From Microbacterium sp. ProA8 (GTDB taxonomy: Bacteria; Actinomycetota; Actinomycetes; Actinomycetales; Microbacteriaceae): a DNA stretch of 64,000 bases. The notes below the pieces were generated by a model. It saw only the letters and a program-made list of their open reading frames with translations. It was not told the DNA's origin and ran no database searches. The stretch covers positions 2,604,001 through 2,668,000 of the forward strand of contig NZ_CP157000.1 of the NCBI RefSeq assembly GCF_039905635.1, written 5' to 3'. Below are positions 54,870-62,336 of this stretch, piece by piece. The translations under genes and the position numbers were made by a program. Position 1 is the stretch's first letter. Every line of letters begins with the position of its first letter.

Positions 54870-55991
54870 TCAGCGCGAGAGAACGGATGCCGCCAGCAGG
54901 CGTTCTGCGGCCGCCGCGATGCGGTCGTCGGTCGCGGTGAGCGACAGCCGGATGTGCTGCGGGAAGTGCACGCCGTAGAAGTGTCCGGGACCGGCGAGGA
55001 TGCCGATGTCGGCCAGCCGGCCGAGGCTCTCCCATGCGTCGCGGCCCTCCGTGGCCCACAGGTACAGCCCGGCCTCGCTCGCGTCGATGCGGAAGCCCGC
55101 CGCCTCCACCGCGGGCCGCAGCACCTCGCGCCGGCGACGGTACAGCTCCTTCTGCGCGGCGACGTGCGCGTCGTCCTCGAGGGCCGCCACCATCGCCGTC
55201 TGCACCGGGAGGGGCAGCATCAGGCCGAGATGCTTGCGCGCCGTGAGCAGGCGGGCCACCACCGTCCGATCGCCGGCGAGGAATGCGGCGCGGTAGCCGG
55301 CGAGGTTCGACTGCTTGCTCAGCGAGTACACCGAGAGGATGCCGCGCAGGTCGCCGTCGGTGACCCGGGGATCCAGCGCCGACGGCACCGGCTCCCGGTC
55401 CCAGGGGGCGTCCCACCCGAGTTCGGCGTAGCACTCGTCGGAGGCGATCACCGCGCCGAGCTCCCGGGCCCGGTGCACCGCGGCACGCAGGGCGTCCAGG
55501 TCCAGCACGCTTCCGTCGGGGTTGCCGGGCGAGTTCACCCACACCAGGCGTGTGCCCTCGGGCCATTCCGCCGGGTCGTCGGCGGCGACCGGCGTGGCGC
55601 CGACGAGCCGCGCGCCGACCTCGTACGTGGGGTAGGCGGCGCGAGGATGGACGACGGTGTCGCCCGGCCCGAGCCCCAGCAGCAGCGGCAGCAGGGCGAC
55701 GAGCTCCTTCGAGCCGACGGTGGGCAGCACGTCGTCCGACGTCAGGCCGGGCACGCCGCGGCGCCGGTCGTACCACGCGGCGATCGCGCTGCGCAGCGAC
55801 GGCGTCCCGACGGTCTGCGGATAGGCGTGGGCGTCGGTCGCCGCGCGCAGCGCGTCGGCGACGACCTCAGGCGTCGGGTCGACCGGTGAGCCGATGGACA
55901 GGTCGACGATGCCGTCGGGGTGCGAACGGGCGCGCGCCGCGTACGGTGCGACGGCGTCCCAGGGGTAGTCCGCGAGGTCGGCGACCCCCAC
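54870..55991 (-). CDS. dapC: Succinyldiaminopimelate aminotransferase
   Basis: A 373-residue class I aminotransferase of the actinobacterial DapC type, transaminating N-succinyl-2-amino-6-ketopimelate. VDLSIGSPVDPTPE is the N-terminal signature, SPGNPDGS and SDECYAELGW bind PLP, and the lysine is in YSLSKQSNLAGYRAAF. GTG start at 55991 is one base after the ferredoxin stop, so it is co-transcribed with fdxA, an arrangement conserved in actinobacteria (mycobacterial fdxC-dapC). Confidence 0.92.
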   Translation of the reverse strand: MGVADLADYPWDAVAPYAARARSHPDGIVDLSIGSPVDPTPEVVADALRAATDAHAYPQTVGTPSLRSAIAAWYDRRRGVPGLTSDDVLPTVGSKELVALLPLLLGLGPGDTVVHPRAAYPTYEVGARLVGATPVAADDPAEWPEGTRLVWVNSPGNPDGSVLDLDALRAAVHRARELGAVIASDECYAELGWDAPWDREPVPSALDPRVTDGDLRGILSVYSLSKQSNLAGYRAAFLAGDRTVVARLLTARKHLGLMLPLPVQTAMVAALEDDAHVAAQKELYRRRREVLRPAVEAAGFRIDASEAGLYLWATEGRDAWESLGRLADIGILAGPGHFYGVHFPQHIRLSLTATDDRIAAAAERLLAASVLSR

Positions 55992-55992
55992 G

Positions 55993-56313
55993 TCAGTGTT
56001 CCTGGGGCGGGAGCGCCTCGATGATCGGGTGGTCCTTGTGGATGACGCCGACCTTGGCGGCGCCGCCCGGGGAGCCGATGTCGTCGAAGAACTCGACGTT
56101 GGCCTTGTAGTAGTCCTGCCACTCGTCGGGCAGGTCGTCTTCGTAGTAGATCGCCTCGACCGGGCAGACCGGCTCGCAGGCGCCGCAGTCGACGCACTCG
56201 TCGGGGTGGATGTACAGCGATCGGTCGCCCTCGTAGATGCAGTCCACGGGACACTCGTCGATGCAGGCGCGGTCCTTGACGTCCACACAGGGAAGGGCGA
56301 TCACGTACGTCAC
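55993..56313 (-). CDS. fdxA: Seven-iron ferredoxin
   Basis: A 106-residue [3Fe-4S][4Fe-4S] ferredoxin. Cysteines in PCVDVKDRACIDECPVDC and the second cluster CVDCGACEPVCPVEAI are intact. Supplies electrons to oxidoreductases in the cytoplasm. GTG start at 56313 follows TAGACT by six bases (leaderless), with the same -10 as dapE. Co-transcribed with dapC. Confidence 0.94.
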   Translation of the reverse strand: MTYVIALPCVDVKDRACIDECPVDCIYEGDRSLYIHPDECVDCGACEPVCPVEAIYYEDDLPDEWQDYYKANVEFFDDIGSPGGAAKVGVIHKDHPIIEALPPQEH

Positions 56314-56319
56314 GCGATC

Positions 56320-56325
56320 AGTCTA
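56320..56325 (-). promoter_or_regulatory. -10 box of fdxA-dapC (leaderless)
   Basis: TAGACT on the minus strand, six bases before the GTG at 56313. Confidence 0.55.
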
Positions 56326-56351
56326 CCGGCGCCCCGTCGTCGCTCGTCCGC

Positions 56352-56717
56352 TCAGTCGGCGGCGCGCGTCCGATCCGGCCAGGCGACGGCGAGTGCCACG
56401 AGAATCGGCACGGCGAAGGTCCAGAAAACGGCCAGACCGGTCTGTGGCACGACCACCGAACCGCCGGGGCCGCTCCCCGAGAACACCAGCGTCGAGATCA
56501 TCATGCCGCCGCCGGTGGCGAGAGTCGCCCACCGGTCGGAGGTGAGGAGGCGGACCGCCAGCAGCAGCGCGCCCGATCCGATCACCGCAAGGACGAGGCC
56601 GAGCGGGAACCAGCCGAGCTCATACGCGTGCGCGACGGTGCCGGCGACGCCGTACACCAGCCCGACGAGCAGCGCGACGATCCAGCTGCCGATGCGGGCG
56701 GGGACGGAGGAACGCAT
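56352..56717 (-). CDS. DUF6113-like membrane protein
   Basis: A 121-residue protein with four hydrophobic helices (about 9-28, 36-56, 66-84 and 93-112). A conserved actinobacterial membrane protein usually beside fdxA; function unknown. ATG at 56717 follows TAGCAT by six bases (leaderless). Ends 38 bases before the fdxA start. Confidence 0.75.
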   Translation of the reverse strand: MRSSVPARIGSWIVALLVGLVYGVAGTVAHAYELGWFPLGLVLAVIGSGALLLAVRLLTSDRWATLATGGGMMISTLVFSGSGPGGSVVVPQTGLAVFWTFAVPILVALAVAWPDRTRAAD

Positions 56718-56723
56718 GACTCG

Positions 56724-56729
56724 ATGCTA
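56724..56729 (-). promoter_or_regulatory. -10 box of the DUF6113 gene (leaderless)
   Basis: TAGCAT on the minus strand, six bases before the ATG at 56717. Confidence 0.5.
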
Positions 56730-56783
56730 CCGACCAGCCCTTCGGGCCGGTCGGCGTGCGCGGCGGCACGGGCACGTGCGGTC

Positions 56784-57098
56784 TTACGCGGCCCAGCCCC
56801 AGAGGCGCAGCAGCGCCGCCACGAGAGCGGCGGCGATCACCACGACGAGGAACGGCGCCCGCAGGAGCAGCAGGCCCGCCGCCACGAGCACCGCCGGAAC
56901 GCGGGCGTCGACCACCACGGCCTGCCCGGCGCCGAGGGTCTGCACCGCGACGAGAGCGGCGAGCAGCGCCACCGTCAGCAGGTCTGCGATCCGCAGCGGC
57001 GTCGGCGCCTCGACCCAGCGGGCGGGGATGAGGTAGCCGACGGTCTTGAGCGCCACGCACACGATCGAGGCCACCAGCACAGCAGTCCACATGGTCAC
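56784..57098 (-). CDS. azlD: Branched-chain amino acid exporter small subunit AzlD
   Basis: A 104-residue AzlD protein with four hydrophobic segments. With AzlC it forms a two-component exporter for branched-chain amino acids or analogues. GTG at 57098 overlaps the azlC stop (GTGA). Short but typical of the family. Confidence 0.87.
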   Translation of the reverse strand: MTMWTAVLVASIVCVALKTVGYLIPARWVEAPTPLRIADLLTVALLAALVAVQTLGAGQAVVVDARVPAVLVAAGLLLLRAPFLVVVIAAALVAALLRLWGWAA

Positions 57099-57856
57099 GG
57101 CAGGCCCTCCCGCTCCGCAACGTCGTCGGGCTCGGCGTCCACCGTGTCGTCCCTGCCGAGCCAGTTCGTCCAGCCGACGACGATGGCGACGGCCGCGGCC
57201 ACGATCACGGGGATGCCTGGCATGAGCACCGGCGTCAGCACCGTCGCGACCACGGCAGCCGCGACGCCCACCACGATGGGCTGGCGGGCGCGCAGCCGCG
57301 GCCACAGCAGAGCGAGGAACGCGGCCGCCGCGGCGGCGTCCAGCCCGTACGCCCGCGGGTCGCCCAGCACGTCGCCGAGCAGCGCACCGGCAAGCGTCGA
57401 CAGGTTCCAGCCGATGTAGATGCCGATGCCGGTGACCCAGAACCCCAGCGTGCGTGCGCGCGACGTGCGCTGTGCGAGCGAGACGGCGGTGGACTCGTCG
57501 ATCGTGAAGTGCGCGGCGGCCGCCCGGCGCCAGAACCCCGCGCCGATCACGGGCGACATGCGGATGCCGTAGGCGACGTTGCGGACCCCGAGCAGCGCCG
57601 CGGAGGCGATCGCCGCGGGCGCGGCGGCCAGTCCTCCGGCGCCGACGATCCCGACGAACGCGAACTGCGACCCCCCGGTGAACATCACGAGGCTCAGCAC
57701 GCAGGTCTGCCAGACGTCGAGGCCCGACGCGACCGCGAGCGCCCCGAACGAGATGCCGTAAGCGCTGGTCGCGATGGCGACCCCGAGGCCCTCGCGCACC
57801 GCCCGTCTGGCTTCGCCGGCGCCGTGCGCGTCGTCGAAACGAGGATCGAGGGTCAC
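57095..57856 (-). CDS. azlC: Branched-chain amino acid exporter large subunit AzlC
   Basis: A 253-residue AzlC membrane protein with about seven hydrophobic segments and the motifs ISFGALAV, MFTGGSQFAFVG and HFTIDESTAVS. Exports branched-chain amino acids such as leucine or valine. GTG at 57856 follows TAACAT by six bases (leaderless). Divergent from the pectate lyase gene. Confidence 0.9.
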   Translation of the reverse strand: MTLDPRFDDAHGAGEARRAVREGLGVAIATSAYGISFGALAVASGLDVWQTCVLSLVMFTGGSQFAFVGIVGAGGLAAAPAAIASAALLGVRNVAYGIRMSPVIGAGFWRRAAAAHFTIDESTAVSLAQRTSRARTLGFWVTGIGIYIGWNLSTLAGALLGDVLGDPRAYGLDAAAAAAFLALLWPRLRARQPIVVGVAAAVVATVLTPVLMPGIPVIVAAAVAIVVGWTNWLGRDDTVDAEPDDVAEREGLP

Positions 57857-57862
57857 GTCGCC

Positions 57863-57868
57863 ATGTTA
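57863..57868 (-). promoter_or_regulatory. -10 box of azlCD (leaderless)
   Basis: TAACAT on the minus strand, six bases before the GTG at 57856. Confidence 0.5.
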
Positions 57869-58094
57869 ACGACGGGCCGGGACAGCGACGCCGGTCCACC
57901 CGGACGCGAGCGGCCTGCCGCTCTCACCCCCAAGGATTCCCGGCGCTTCCGGTCCCGAACGCGGCAGAGTCGCCCCGCGCGCGCCCGGCGCCCTTCGGGC
58001 CGCGCCGGAGAACCGCCACGAAGAACCGGGGCCCGTCTGCACACGACGGGGATTGCGCTTTCCGGCTCGCGCGCGCATGCTGGTGACACACGCA

Positions 58095-58106
58095 GAAAAC
58101 GCTTCC
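58095..58106. promoter_or_regulatory. LacI-type operator-like palindrome upstream of the pectate lyase
   Basis: GAAAACGCTTCC is an imperfect palindrome around a central CG, resembling LacI/GalR-family operators of carbohydrate genes. It is 61 bases before the ATG at 58167, in a 310-base divergent gap (57857-58166) that otherwise shows no gene. Inferred; no LacI regulator lies within the window. Confidence 0.35.
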
Positions 58107-58166
58107 TCGCTTGTGGGTGCCACCACCCGTTCTCATCACGGATTCTGCCCCGGACGAAGGAGTCCC

Positions 58167-60257
58167 ATGAGAACGACGCTGCCCACGCCCACCGCCACGC
58201 CCGCGCGGCGCACCCGAACACCACGGGGGCCGCTGGCCGCCGGCATCGGCGTGGCGACGACAGTGCTGGCCCTCGCGGCGGCGCCCATGGTGGCGATGCC
58301 CGCAGCCGCCGCACCGGCAGCCGAGCCCGCGCCCTCCCCCGCCGTCGATCTCGGGCACGAGGTGATCGCGCCGGGCGACGGGTGGGCTTCGTGGTCGGGC
58401 CCGACGTATCCGGAGCGCGTCCAGCGGCTCGCCGAGCCCGTCACCGGCGGCAGCGCCGCCGACCCGGCGCAGGTGTACGTCGTCGACGACTGGCAGCAGC
58501 TGCGTGACGCCCTCGCCGGAGTTCCCGGCGGCTCGCAGAACGACGCGCGCTACAACCAGGTGCCGAGGATCGTCTACGTGACCGGCACGCTCGACCCTTG
58601 GCTGCGCCCTGATGGCACCCGGGTGACGTGCGACGACATCGCCTCCCAGGTGACGGTCACCGGTTCCGGCGCGCCGTTCGACATGGACGACTACATCGCG
58701 GCATTCGGCCCGGGTGTCGACCCGTCCGGTCCGCTGGAGCAGGCCCGGGTGGAGGCCGCCGCGCTGCAGGCGAAGCTCACGCTGCAGCACATCGGCTCGA
58801 ACGTGACCCTCGTCGGCGTCGGCGACGAGGCCCGCGTCGTCGGGGCATCCCTGCGCATCCGCGATGCGCGCAACGTGATCGTGCGCAACGTGACGCTGTC
58901 GGACGCCTACGACTGCTTCCCGCAATGGGATGCCGGCGACTCCGGCGGCAACTGGAACTCGGCGTACGACAACCTCTCGGTGTGGACCTCCACGAGCGTC
59001 TGGGTCGATCACAACACGTTCGACGACGGCGCCCACCCCGCGTCGAGCCTCGACACGGTCTACGGCCGGCCGTTCGAGGTGCACGACGGTCTGCTCGACG
59101 TGACGCACGGGTCGGACCTCGTCACCATGTCGTGGAACTGGTTCCAGCATCACGACAAGACCGACATCATCGGCTCCTCCGACTCGCGCACGCAGGACCG
59201 CGGTCAGCACCGCGTCACGCAGCACCACAACCGCTGGACCGACATCGGCCAGCGCGCTCCGCGCGTGCGCTTCGGCGATGTGCACGTCTACAACAACCTC
59301 TACGAGCAGACGGATGCCACCACCGCCGCCTCGTCGCCGGGCAACCCGTTCTTCCAGTACTTCTGGGGCGCGGGCAGAGAGAGCAGCATCGTCGCCGAGT
59401 CCAACGCCGTCGAGCTCGTCGATCCGTCGAGCGTCTCGCGCATCATCGCCGGATGGGGCGGAACGGAGCTCCGCGCGAGCGACACGCTCGTGAACGGCGA
59501 GCCGACCGACGTGCTGGCGGCATACAACGCGACGGCCGCGACCCCGCTCTCCCCCGACGTCCGGTGGGACCCCGCCGACGCCTACCCCTACGCACTCGAC
59601 GCCGTCGCCGACGTGGCGGCGATCGTCCGCGCGGGCGCTGGCGCCGGCATCCTGTCGTCCGGAACGCCCGTGGCGACCGCCGCACCCGCAGCCTTCGCCG
59701 TCTCGGACGACAACGGCCGCGACACCGGGCTGCGCGACGGGGACTATCGCATACTCGCCGACCTCTGGTGGGGGCAGAACGCGACTGTCGTGAAGCTGTA
59801 CGAGAACGGCGCACTCGTCGACGCGCAGTGGATCGCCGGTGGCTCGCCCGCCGCGCAGCACGCCGCGTTCGACATCGGGGGGCGCACCGACGGCACCTAC
59901 GAATACACCGTCGTCGCGCTCAATCCGCACGGCGAGACCGCGTCACGCACGCACACCGTGACGGTGACGGATGCCGCACCCGGCCGAGCCGTGCTCACCG
60001 CGTCGGGCGCGCGCACCGGCGTCGTGTCGATCGCGGCCGATCTGTGGTGGGGCACCAACGCGACCGAGTACGTGCTCTTCCAGGACGGCGTGGAGATCGA
60101 CCGGCAGCCGCTCGTCGCGGCCACACCCGGGGCCCAGCACGCGGTCACCACGGTCGGCGAGCTGCCCCCGGGAACCTACGAGTTCACCGCGGTGCTCTCC
60201 AACGCCGCCGGAACCACCGCCGCGAAGCCGGTGACGGTGACCGTCCGCGCGCGCTGA
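58167..60257 (+). CDS. Secreted pectate lyase (polysaccharide lyase family 1) with two C-terminal repeats
   Basis: A 696-residue protein with a Sec signal peptide (Arg-rich n-region, hydrophobic segment about 24-44, AAAAPAAEP cleavage region). The PL1 parallel-beta-helix core has IVRNVTLSD, SVWVDHNTFDDG (the WxDH motif), MSWNWFQHHDK, and the catalytic Arg region QRAPRVRFGDVHVYNN. Two homologous C-terminal modules of about 80 residues contain LWWGQNATVVKLYENG and LWWGTNATEYVLFQDG and probably bind polysaccharide. Cleaves pectate by beta-elimination outside the cell. GAAGGA lies seven bases before the ATG. Suggests a plant- or soil-associated lifestyle. Confidence 0.92.
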   Translation: MRTTLPTPTATPARRTRTPRGPLAAGIGVATTVLALAAAPMVAMPAAAAPAAEPAPSPAVDLGHEVIAPGDGWASWSGPTYPERVQRLAEPVTGGSAADPAQVYVVDDWQQLRDALAGVPGGSQNDARYNQVPRIVYVTGTLDPWLRPDGTRVTCDDIASQVTVTGSGAPFDMDDYIAAFGPGVDPSGPLEQARVEAAALQAKLTLQHIGSNVTLVGVGDEARVVGASLRIRDARNVIVRNVTLSDAYDCFPQWDAGDSGGNWNSAYDNLSVWTSTSVWVDHNTFDDGAHPASSLDTVYGRPFEVHDGLLDVTHGSDLVTMSWNWFQHHDKTDIIGSSDSRTQDRGQHRVTQHHNRWTDIGQRAPRVRFGDVHVYNNLYEQTDATTAASSPGNPFFQYFWGAGRESSIVAESNAVELVDPSSVSRIIAGWGGTELRASDTLVNGEPTDVLAAYNATAATPLSPDVRWDPADAYPYALDAVADVAAIVRAGAGAGILSSGTPVATAAPAAFAVSDDNGRDTGLRDGDYRILADLWWGQNATVVKLYENGALVDAQWIAGGSPAAQHAAFDIGGRTDGTYEYTVVALNPHGETASRTHTVTVTDAAPGRAVLTASGARTGVVSIAADLWWGTNATEYVLFQDGVEIDRQPLVAATPGAQHAVTTVGELPPGTYEFTAVLSNAAGTTAAKPVTVTVRAR

Positions 60258-60267
60258 GAATCGCGAA

Positions 60268-60305
60268 AGGGTACATCTCTCCACCCACGTGGGGAGATGT
60301 ACCCT
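60268..60305. terminator. Hairpin terminator after the pectate lyase
   Basis: AGGGTACATCTC (60268-60279) pairs with GAGATGTACCCT (60294-60305), between convergent genes. Confidence 0.75.
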
Positions 60306-60334
60306 CTCGGCGCGCCCGTCGGCGCGGGGGCGCG

Positions 60335-62245
60335 TCAGACGCTGGCGTCCTGGCGCTTGAGCCGCGCCGTCGCACGGGCGCGCTCGGTCGCGTCGAGGTT
60401 CACCTTGCGGATGCGGACGATCTCGGGCGTCACCTCGACGCATTCGTCGTCGCGGGCGAACTCGAGGCTCTCTTCGAGCGACAGCTGGCGCGGCGGGGTC
60501 ATCGACTCGAAGGAGTCCGACGTCGACGAACGCATGTTCGTCAGCTTCTTCTCCTTGGTGATGTTGACGTCCATGTCGTCGGCGCGCGAGTTCTCGCCGA
60601 TGACCATGCCCTCGTAGACCTCCTGGGTGGGCTGGACGAAGAACGACATGCGCTCCTGGAGCGCGATGATCGCGAACGGGGTGACGACACCCGAACGGTC
60701 GGCGACGATCGAGCCGTTCTGTCGCGTCACGATGTGGCCAGCCCACGGCTCGTAGCCGTGCGAGATCGCGTTGGCGATGCCTGTGCCGCGCGTCGTGGTG
60801 AGGAACTCGGTGCGGAAGCCGATGAGACCGCGTGAGGGCACGATGAACTCCATGCGCACCCAGCCGGTGCCGTGGTTCGTCATGTTGTCCATGCGGCCCT
60901 TGCGCGCGGCGAGCAGCTGCGTGATCGCGCCGAGGTACTCCTCGGGAGCGTCGATCGTCAGGTGCTCGAACGGCTCGTACGTCTTGCCGTCGATCTTCTT
61001 CGTGACCACCTGCGGCTTGCCGACGGTCAGCTCGAAGCCCTCGCGGCGCATGTTCTCGACGAGGATCGCCAGCGCCAGCTCACCGCGGCCCTGCACCTCC
61101 CACGCGTCGGGGCGGCCGATGTCGACCACCTTCAGCGACACGTTGCCGATGAGCTCGCGGTCGAGGCGGTCCTTCACCATGCGGGCCGTCAGCTTGTGGC
61201 CCTTGACCTTGCCGACGAGCGGCGAGGTGTTGGTGCCGATCGTCATCGAGATGGCGGGGTCGTCGACCGTGATGGCCGGCAGCGGACGGACATCCTCGGG
61301 GTCGGCGATCGTCTCGCCGATCGTGATGTCCTCGAATCCGGCGATGGCGACGATGTCACCGGGGCCGGCGCTCTCCGCCGGGTAGCGGTCGAGTGCGCGC
61401 GTCTTGAGCAGCTCGGTGATGCGGGCGTTGCTGGTGCTGCCGTCCGAGCGCACCCAGGCGACGGTCTGGCCCTTCTTGAGCGTGCCGTTGAAGACGCGGA
61501 GCAGGGCGAGGCGACCGAGGAAGGGGCTCGAGTCGAGGTTCGTCACCCAGGCCTGCAGCGGGGCCTCGTCGTCGTAGGACGGAGCCGGGACATGCTCGAG
61601 GATCGCCTCGAACAGCGGCTCGAGGTCGTCGTTGTCGGGCAGGGTGCCGTTCTCGGGGCGGTTGCGCGAGGCGGCGCCGGCACGGCCCGAGGCGTAGACG
61701 ACGGGAACATCCAGAAGCGCGTCGACGTCGAGGTCGGGCACGTCGTCGACGAGGTCCGACGCGAGGCCGAGCAGCAGATCGTGCGCTTCTTCTTCCACTT
61801 CGGGGATGCGCGCGTCGGGGCGGTCGGTCTTGTTGACCAGCAGGATGACGGGCAGCTTCGCCTCGAGCGCCTTGCGCAGCACGAAGCGCGTCTGGGGCAG
61901 CGGGCCCTCGCTCGCGTCGACGAGCAGCACGACGCCGTCGACCATCGACAGGCCGCGCTCGACCTCGCCGCCGAAGTCCGCGTGGCCCGGGGTGTCGATC
62001 ACGTTGATCGTCACGGGCACGTCGGTGTGGATGCCCTGGTAGGTGATCGCGGTGTTCTTCGCGAGGATCGTGATGCCCTTTTCGCGCTCGAGGTCGTTCG
62101 AGTCCATCGCGCGCTCCTCCATGTGCTCGTGAGAGCCGAAGGAGCCGGTCTGGCGCAGCATCGCGTCGACGAGGGTGGTCTTGCCGTGGTCGACGTGAGC
62201 GACGATAGCCACGTTGCGGAGGTCCGGACGGAGGGCGCGCGCCAT
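60335..62245 (-). CDS. typA: Ribosome-associated translational GTPase TypA/BipA
   Basis: A 636-residue translational GTPase. G1 is [15 protein letters not shown] (about 16-30), G3 is [15 protein letters not shown] and G4 is VNKTDRP. EF-G-like domains III/V and the BipA C-terminal domain follow. Acts on the 70S ribosome in stress and in assembly. Start ATG at 62245 with AAGGA about eight bases upstream; a GC-rich hairpin lies just before. Confidence 0.95.
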   Translation of the reverse strand: MARALRPDLRNVAIVAHVDHGKTTLVDAMLRQTGSFGSHEHMEERAMDSNDLEREKGITILAKNTAITYQGIHTDVPVTINVIDTPGHADFGGEVERGLSMVDGVVLLVDASEGPLPQTRFVLRKALEAKLPVILLVNKTDRPDARIPEVEEEAHDLLLGLASDLVDDVPDLDVDALLDVPVVYASGRAGAASRNRPENGTLPDNDDLEPLFEAILEHVPAPSYDDEAPLQAWVTNLDSSPFLGRLALLRVFNGTLKKGQTVAWVRSDGSTSNARITELLKTRALDRYPAESAGPGDIVAIAGFEDITIGETIADPEDVRPLPAITVDDPAISMTIGTNTSPLVGKVKGHKLTARMVKDRLDRELIGNVSLKVVDIGRPDAWEVQGRGELALAILVENMRREGFELTVGKPQVVTKKIDGKTYEPFEHLTIDAPEEYLGAITQLLAARKGRMDNMTNHGTGWVRMEFIVPSRGLIGFRTEFLTTTRGTGIANAISHGYEPWAGHIVTRQNGSIVADRSGVVTPFAIIALQERMSFFVQPTQEVYEGMVIGENSRADDMDVNITKEKKLTNMRSSTSDSFESMTPPRQLSLEESLEFARDDECVEVTPEIVRIRKVNLDATERARATARLKRQDASV

Positions 62246-62263
62246 GAGGGAATCCTTGAAAAG

Positions 62264-62299
62264 AGAATGGGGATGCCGGAGTGCCGGCATCCCCATTCT
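62264..62299 (-). terminator. Hairpin between the ABC ATPase gene and typA
   Basis: A 16-base perfect stem (62264-62279 with 62284-62299) with a four-base loop, followed on the minus strand by TCTTTTC. Probably terminates the ABC operon; it also ends only about 5 bases upstream of the typA Shine-Dalgarno. A -10-like TAGAAT overlaps its upstream arm (62295-62300). Confidence 0.7.
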
Positions 62300-62336
62300 A
62301 TTGGGCGCTCCTGTGTGTCGCCTTTCGGCGGTCGCG

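Noticed and set aside
62277..62290. Repeated GGATGCC/GGCATCC words as mobile-element ends or CRISPR repeats
   Set aside because: They are dispersed single octamers inside genes, with no spacing regularity and no transposase or cas gene.
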